64,000 nucleotides of DNA from Meandrina meandrites (Eukaryota > Cnidaria > Anthozoa > Scleractinia > Meandrinidae). A model generated the notes under the pieces. The model saw only the letters and a list, made by a program, of their open reading frames with translations, was not told the DNA's origin and made no database searches. The translations under genes and the position numbers were made by a program. Shown here piece by piece: positions 59,641 to 64,000 of this stretch. The stretch spans positions 54,129,650 through 54,193,649 of the forward strand of contig OY855903.1 of the NCBI GenBank assembly GCA_963693305.1, read 5' to 3'. Position 1 is the first letter of the stretch. Each line of letters begins with the position of its first letter.

Positions 59641-60270
59641 GCACAATGAATACAAGGATGTGTTTTAACACAAAGGCGTATTAAGGTTCTTTCGTTTTAG
59701 CGGAATGCAACGTTTCGCTTCGATCTGACTCGAAAAGCTCTCCGAGGTTTGCCACATTGCGGCTGAGTTCTATAATGGCAGTCCTCGGAATTTCTATAAT
59801 CTGATTATTTCCCAGATTGGGCAACTCCAGGAGTCCCGCCAATCTTGGAAAATAATTGGATCAGTAAAAGTTGCCAAGCAAGACTCGGCGGCAGCAATTT
59901 AGAAGCCCTCGGAATCTTTATTAGGGTTTGACAGAGTTTTAAATCCAATTACTTCTCAAAACGGACAATCATGAAGTCCTTATTCGTGGATATTGTACAG
60001 ATTCTACATCAGTGCTGCCATGTTTGGGACGACATAGCGAAGGGCGCGAGTGACGTCAAGACTCAGACCAACAAACCGGAATGGAAGAAAATTTGAAGCC
60101 TTCTTCATACTGAGTGAAATGAGGCGGCTGAAACACTCTTCGGAAACGAAAACTTGGCCTACAATCCCTCTATTCCTGGCTCTCAGAACACGCTAATGTT
60201 GTCTTGGTCTCGCGGGGGATCCAAAGATATGCAGACTATCATTCCTCGCGCGCTTCGCTATTGGATAAAG
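59641..60270. other. No gene recognised
   Basis: Non-coding single-copy sequence without structured repeats. Confidence 0.4.
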
Positions 60271-60963
60271 AAACTGGTCACATTCGTGACTTTACTCGTT
60301 ACACTTTCTGACTTAAACTTGGTTTTTGGATAATCGCAGATTTCTTCGTGTGTGTGGGTGTGTTTTCTTTTCTTTTTTTTGCTCTTAAGACCTTTTCTCT
60401 TAACCAATTTCCTTTGAGACTCATGACCAAGCATAACTGAGAAATATAAGTACCATTAAAAGAATTACGTAATTAACAGATTTACTGTGAAGAAAAGTCG
60501 ATTATAGCATGGGAATTTTTATTAATTTAAAGCCTTCCTTTACCGGATGTAGTAAACATTTAAAGTAAACACTCTCAAAACGGAAAAAAGGAAGAAAAAA
60601 CTACTAAACTGGTCACATTCGTGACTTAACTCGTAACACTTTCTGACTTAAACTTGGTTTTTGGATAATTACAGATTTCTTCTTGTGTGTGTGGGTGTTT
60701 TCTTTTTTTTTCTTTGCCCTTAAGACTTTACTCTTAACCAATTTCCTTTTTCTTTTCTTTTTTTTTGCTCTTAAGACCTTTTCTCTTAACCAATTTCCTT
60801 TGAGACTCACGACCAAGCATAACTGAGAAATATAAGTACCATTAAAAGAATTACGCAATTAACAGATTTACTGTGAAGAAAAGTCGCTTATTGCATGGGA
60901 ATTTTTATTAATTTAAAGCCTTCCTTTACCGGATGTAGTAAACATTTAAAGTAAACACTCTCA
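60271..60963. repeat. 335-bp tandem duplication
   Basis: AACTGGTCACATTCGTGAC starts at 60272 and again at 60607. The second unit (to about 60963) has an extra internal repeat of about 60 bp (CTTAAGAC..TTAACCAATTTCC). High similarity suggests a recent event. Confidence 0.8.
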
Positions 60964-60964
60964 A

Positions 60965-62800
60965 GGACACGTTCCGGGATTTAATTTAATACGTGGCTGG
61001 TCACGCCTTATTTGCAAACTGAATTTAAAAGTCACTGCAGTTAGAGAATATTCTTCACTTGTTCAGGACGGCTTGGCTGGTTGAAGGGAGAGTGAAGGTG
61101 AGATCTTTAGCAATGTACTCTGTCAGACTCTTAGTCGTGTGGTAAAGCAAATCTCGATTTCTCTATGGTTTCGATAAAAACCGAACATCATATTGCTATG
61201 AAAACGAAGAGTTGTTTATTTTCTTTTTTTTTTTCATAGCTATTATATTTTAGTTCTGTAGTTTGTAATCTGCATCTCGGTTATGTCTTCAACACCAGTT
61301 CCATAAATCTGTTTGAATTGTTGGTATTAGCTGAATCAACAAACATTACATGCGTTCTTGGGGAAACAGAGTTGCACTGAAATTCTTTTGGCGTTTTATC
61401 CTGATTTCGTTAAGTTCTTTAGGAAATTCTTGGTAACAATATTTGAGCTACAAAAATATCAATTCTGAGCATTGAAAGAACAAGACACGATTAACGTGAA
61501 CTTGTTTCTGTGATTTGGGTTTGAAAACTCAAAATATTACAAAGAATATATGGGCTCATTAGCACATTTGTCAGCCAGAAATTTTGCAGTTTTTGAAAGC
61601 TAATATTTCCTCAAATGTTGAGCGCAAAGAGCTGAAAAATTCGCGACCATCTAGAGTTAATTAACTTATTCGTATATAGCACGAAGCCTTTTCCACGCAA
61701 TGAAACAAAATGTGATTTGTGAACAATGAAGTCAGTAAGGCTTCCGCGATAGAACATTTGCACATTAAGTCTGCAATCGAATGCCCTTGAGGAGGACACG
61801 AAAGAGCGCGGTTATGAAACAAATTTATCCCATTTTATCGTGAAGAAAATGGTGGTGAGTTTTATTATAGTAGTTTTTGGCAATGTTCTGATAAATTGTT
61901 TCAGACTTTTTTCCCTATCTAATTTTTCGCCTACACTTATGTGTTTTTTTCTTCGAACTTTTATATTTGAGCTTCAAACACTTATTTTAAAAAAATTCTT
62001 TTCTAGCTATATGGATATGTTCACGATTTGTTTTTCGAACTTTCCAAAGCCCTGTACTGGTTTGGCCAAAGCTTATTTCATTTAATCTCTGGGCGTTGAT
62101 AAACTCGAATGGATAACAACGTTTTAAGAAAAAACACTAAAAATAAAAAAAAAGACAGAGTCTCGTCAACTTGATCTTGAACCTTGTTTACCTTAAAGTC
62201 TGGGAATGCAACCGACCTCTCAATGCGCGCTGGTTTTATGAAAGGGACGCTAAGCGTACGCTCACGCGCGAACACGGTGATGCTCTTTCAACCAGGCAAA
62301 CACATTTTCAACATTATATTGGTCAAGATCTATCTTGAGAAAACGCAACGAAAAGCAAGTTGATTTTATAGCTGACGTTTGCGGCTGAACTCATGTCAAG
62401 TCTGTGGCAACCTTGTAGTTGTATGAAAGCGCAAGCGTTTCCATGCCGTTTCATGATTTCCCTTATACGGATTGCGTAAGAAAAGGGCGATAAAACTTCT
62501 TATCAATGCTCGCGAACAAAATGACCTTACCGGTGGCCGAGAGTGGAATTTCGCACATTCCAGTATTTTCAGCTCTAGAGTAATTGTTCGCACACGCAAG
62601 TCGCACCGCTGTTCTCAAGCATGCAGCTTTCTTGGTTCGACAACAGTGGCTACAACATGTATGAAACTGTCTAACATTAATGTATCAGACGCAGTTAGTC
62701 GGTTACTGAACACACTGAACACAAGAGCATATTCTCCGCTTGTTGCACAGCAATACGAGGGTAGTGAAGTTCTCCGTGCCAAAATGAACCAAGCAGAAAA
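60965..62800. other. No gene recognised
   Basis: AT-rich single-copy sequence. Frames at 61840-62085 and 62472-62804 lack recognisable domains and are probably chance. Confidence 0.4.
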
Positions 62801-62804
62801 GTAA

Positions 62805-63250
62805 CCCCTTTCCCGGGGGGACATTCTCCGAAAAATTGGATGGGGGGAGTGCGGCACGCTTCAAGAAACCATTACTCTGTTTCAGACCAAACTATGCGAT
62901 TTTCCCTACCCTATTTCAGACCTTACCCAAAATCGATACCCTATTTCAGACCAGATTGTACCAGGAACTGCTTCGGTTTGCCTGTAAATTTAACAAGGGC
63001 TTCAAATTCCCCACATTTTTAAATCGCACTTCTCAAGGGTTGCATAATAACAATGATAGAAATAGTTTCTTCCAAACGTTGCTGGCCAGACTCGTCAGAG
63101 TGTACAAACCATATTCTATTTCACACCAAAATGGTCAAAATCTGTACCCTATTTCACACCAAAACGGCTCGAAACCATACCCTTTGGGGCCGCACATACC
63201 CTTATCTGCTTATAGCTTACATAAGGGAGCACCCCCTCCCCCCGTACTCC
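62805..63250. mobile_element. MITE-like element with degenerate TACCCTATTTCA repeats
   Basis: G/C-rich ends (CCCGGGGGGACATTCTCC and GGGAGCACCCCCTCCCCCC in inverse) bound five or so copies of TACCCTATTTCA(G/C)ACC. The 156-codon frame through it is repeat-derived. Family unnamed. Confidence 0.45.
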
Positions 63251-63421
63251 TGCCCTTTCATTTAGACCATTCGCCCAGTGGAAAAGTGCCAATGTACTTA
63301 CACTAGTCACGGCGAGCATAAGACAAACCTGTCCTGTGTATATCGTCGAGTTGTAAACCGGCTATTTATACTCTGACCGTGGGTCCTTCTAGTGAATTCT
63401 CTTTGAAGGGAGATGTATATG

Positions 63422-63616
63422 TTATTTCAAATTCTTCAGAGTTTGTTTGCAGTTACAATAGGCCACTTCCTCTATATCCTTTTCTCGTTGTTTTAAAACG
63501 AGTCCTGGTGCACAACCTTTGGGAGTGAGTTTTACTTGCACGTCAATTGCCTTGCAATCGAATTTTTTGTCAGTCCGTGCCAATGGTTGTACACAAGTTC
63601 GAAGAAGAGCTGACAA
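63422..63616 (-). CDS. Unrecognised small frame, possible terminal exon
   Basis: 64 codons, Cys-containing (FDCKAIDVQVKLTPKGCAPG and YCNCKQTL), ending in a stop. A TTGTCAG just upstream could be an acceptor. I do not recognise the family. No partner exon was seen, and it may be chance. Confidence 0.2.
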   Translation of the reverse strand: MSALLRTCVQPLARTDKKFDCKAIDVQVKLTPKGCAPGLVLKQREKDIEEVAYCNCKQTLKNLK

Positions 63617-64000
63617 CTGGGAGATGGATTGTTCTTGCGTTCAACTCTCTTTGTATAAAAATAGCTTCAAAACCTTTGATTTCCACCTTGAGTTATAAAT
63701 TCATTGGGAAAATAACTTTCCCCGAAATAAATGAACTGAGAAACGCCTGGCAGAAATTTTGACTCATTCCTTTCCGAAAACCCTTCTAATAACAGACAAA
63801 TGCTAGTTCCCGATGCACCCCCTTGAAGCAGATAAGTTTCCTTTAGAAATGCGAAAACAAATGTCGACTAAAAACAATCCATGGGGCCAGCCAAAAAAGC
63901 TTTGTTGAATATTCCGGAAGTAGAGCTCTTGTGTTCAGATCTAGTTCCAGTAGAAGGACTACGTAGTATGTGCTGACAAGAGGTGTCACAGTTGACCAAT

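Noticed and set aside
62836..63306. 156-codon plus-strand frame
   Set aside because: Built from degenerate TACCCTATTTCAGACC repeats inside a MITE-like element.

Overview
This is a eukaryotic, AT-rich, intron-bearing genomic window with almost no intact protein genes and a dense load of transposable elements. The mix (PHD-linked non-LTR reverse transcriptase, MULE and PIF/Harbinger remnants, TTAA-flanked and TA-flanked MITEs, short foldbacks with hammerhead-like cores, and a Golgi carbohydrate sulfotransferase family) looks like a cnidarian, most likely an anthozoan such as a stony coral. That assignment is inference from remembered repeat and protein styles, not from a database search.

The window is a tandem segmental array followed by single-copy flank. 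Unit U1 is 1-21651 and U2 is 21652-45474. U3 (45475-53877) is partial and matches only the first 7.9 kb of a unit. The first 12,300 bases of U1 and U2 appear identical (1-12300 = 21652-33951). From 12301/33952 onward U1 and U2 abruptly differ by a few percent and by several insertions, and U3 differs from both throughout. This is either a very recent exchange or an assembly duplication, and it governs how every copy count here should be read.

The gene carried by the array is a minus-strand Golgi-type carbohydrate sulfotransferase (CHST8-14/HNK1ST-like). Each copy has a type II membrane-anchor exon (start codons at 905, 22556 and 46380) and, lower on the map, a catalytic exon (17456-18258 and 39787-40622). 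The window therefore holds two fairly complete genes (anchor 22556 with catalytic 17456-18258; anchor 46380 with catalytic 39787-40622) and the 5' exon of a third whose remainder lies before position 1. The splice link between anchor and catalytic exons is not resolved. The only other coding traces outside transposons are a decayed RING-like two-exon piece (11674-12048 and its copy) and small open frames of unknown meaning near the right end.

The rest is mobile DNA. The order within a unit is: hammerhead-like foldback, anchor exon, two TTAA elements, two foldback MITEs, a 154-bp MITE, a dead PHD/RT LINE, a Harbinger Myb-like gene with an in-frame stop, a hAT-like remnant, the RING-like piece, a LINE 3' end, a MULE transposase pseudogene, a pogo-like MITE, a TA-flanked MITE, the catalytic exon, a LINE relic, and a LINE 3' hairpin with TTG tail. 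U2 additionally carries a fresh 5'-truncated LINE and a 969-bp element with 205-bp terminal inverted repeats. U3 carries nested elements at 46678-47997 and a foldback with a 9-bp target duplication. Position 53878 onward is single-copy flank with MITEs, tandem duplications and no recognisable complete gene.
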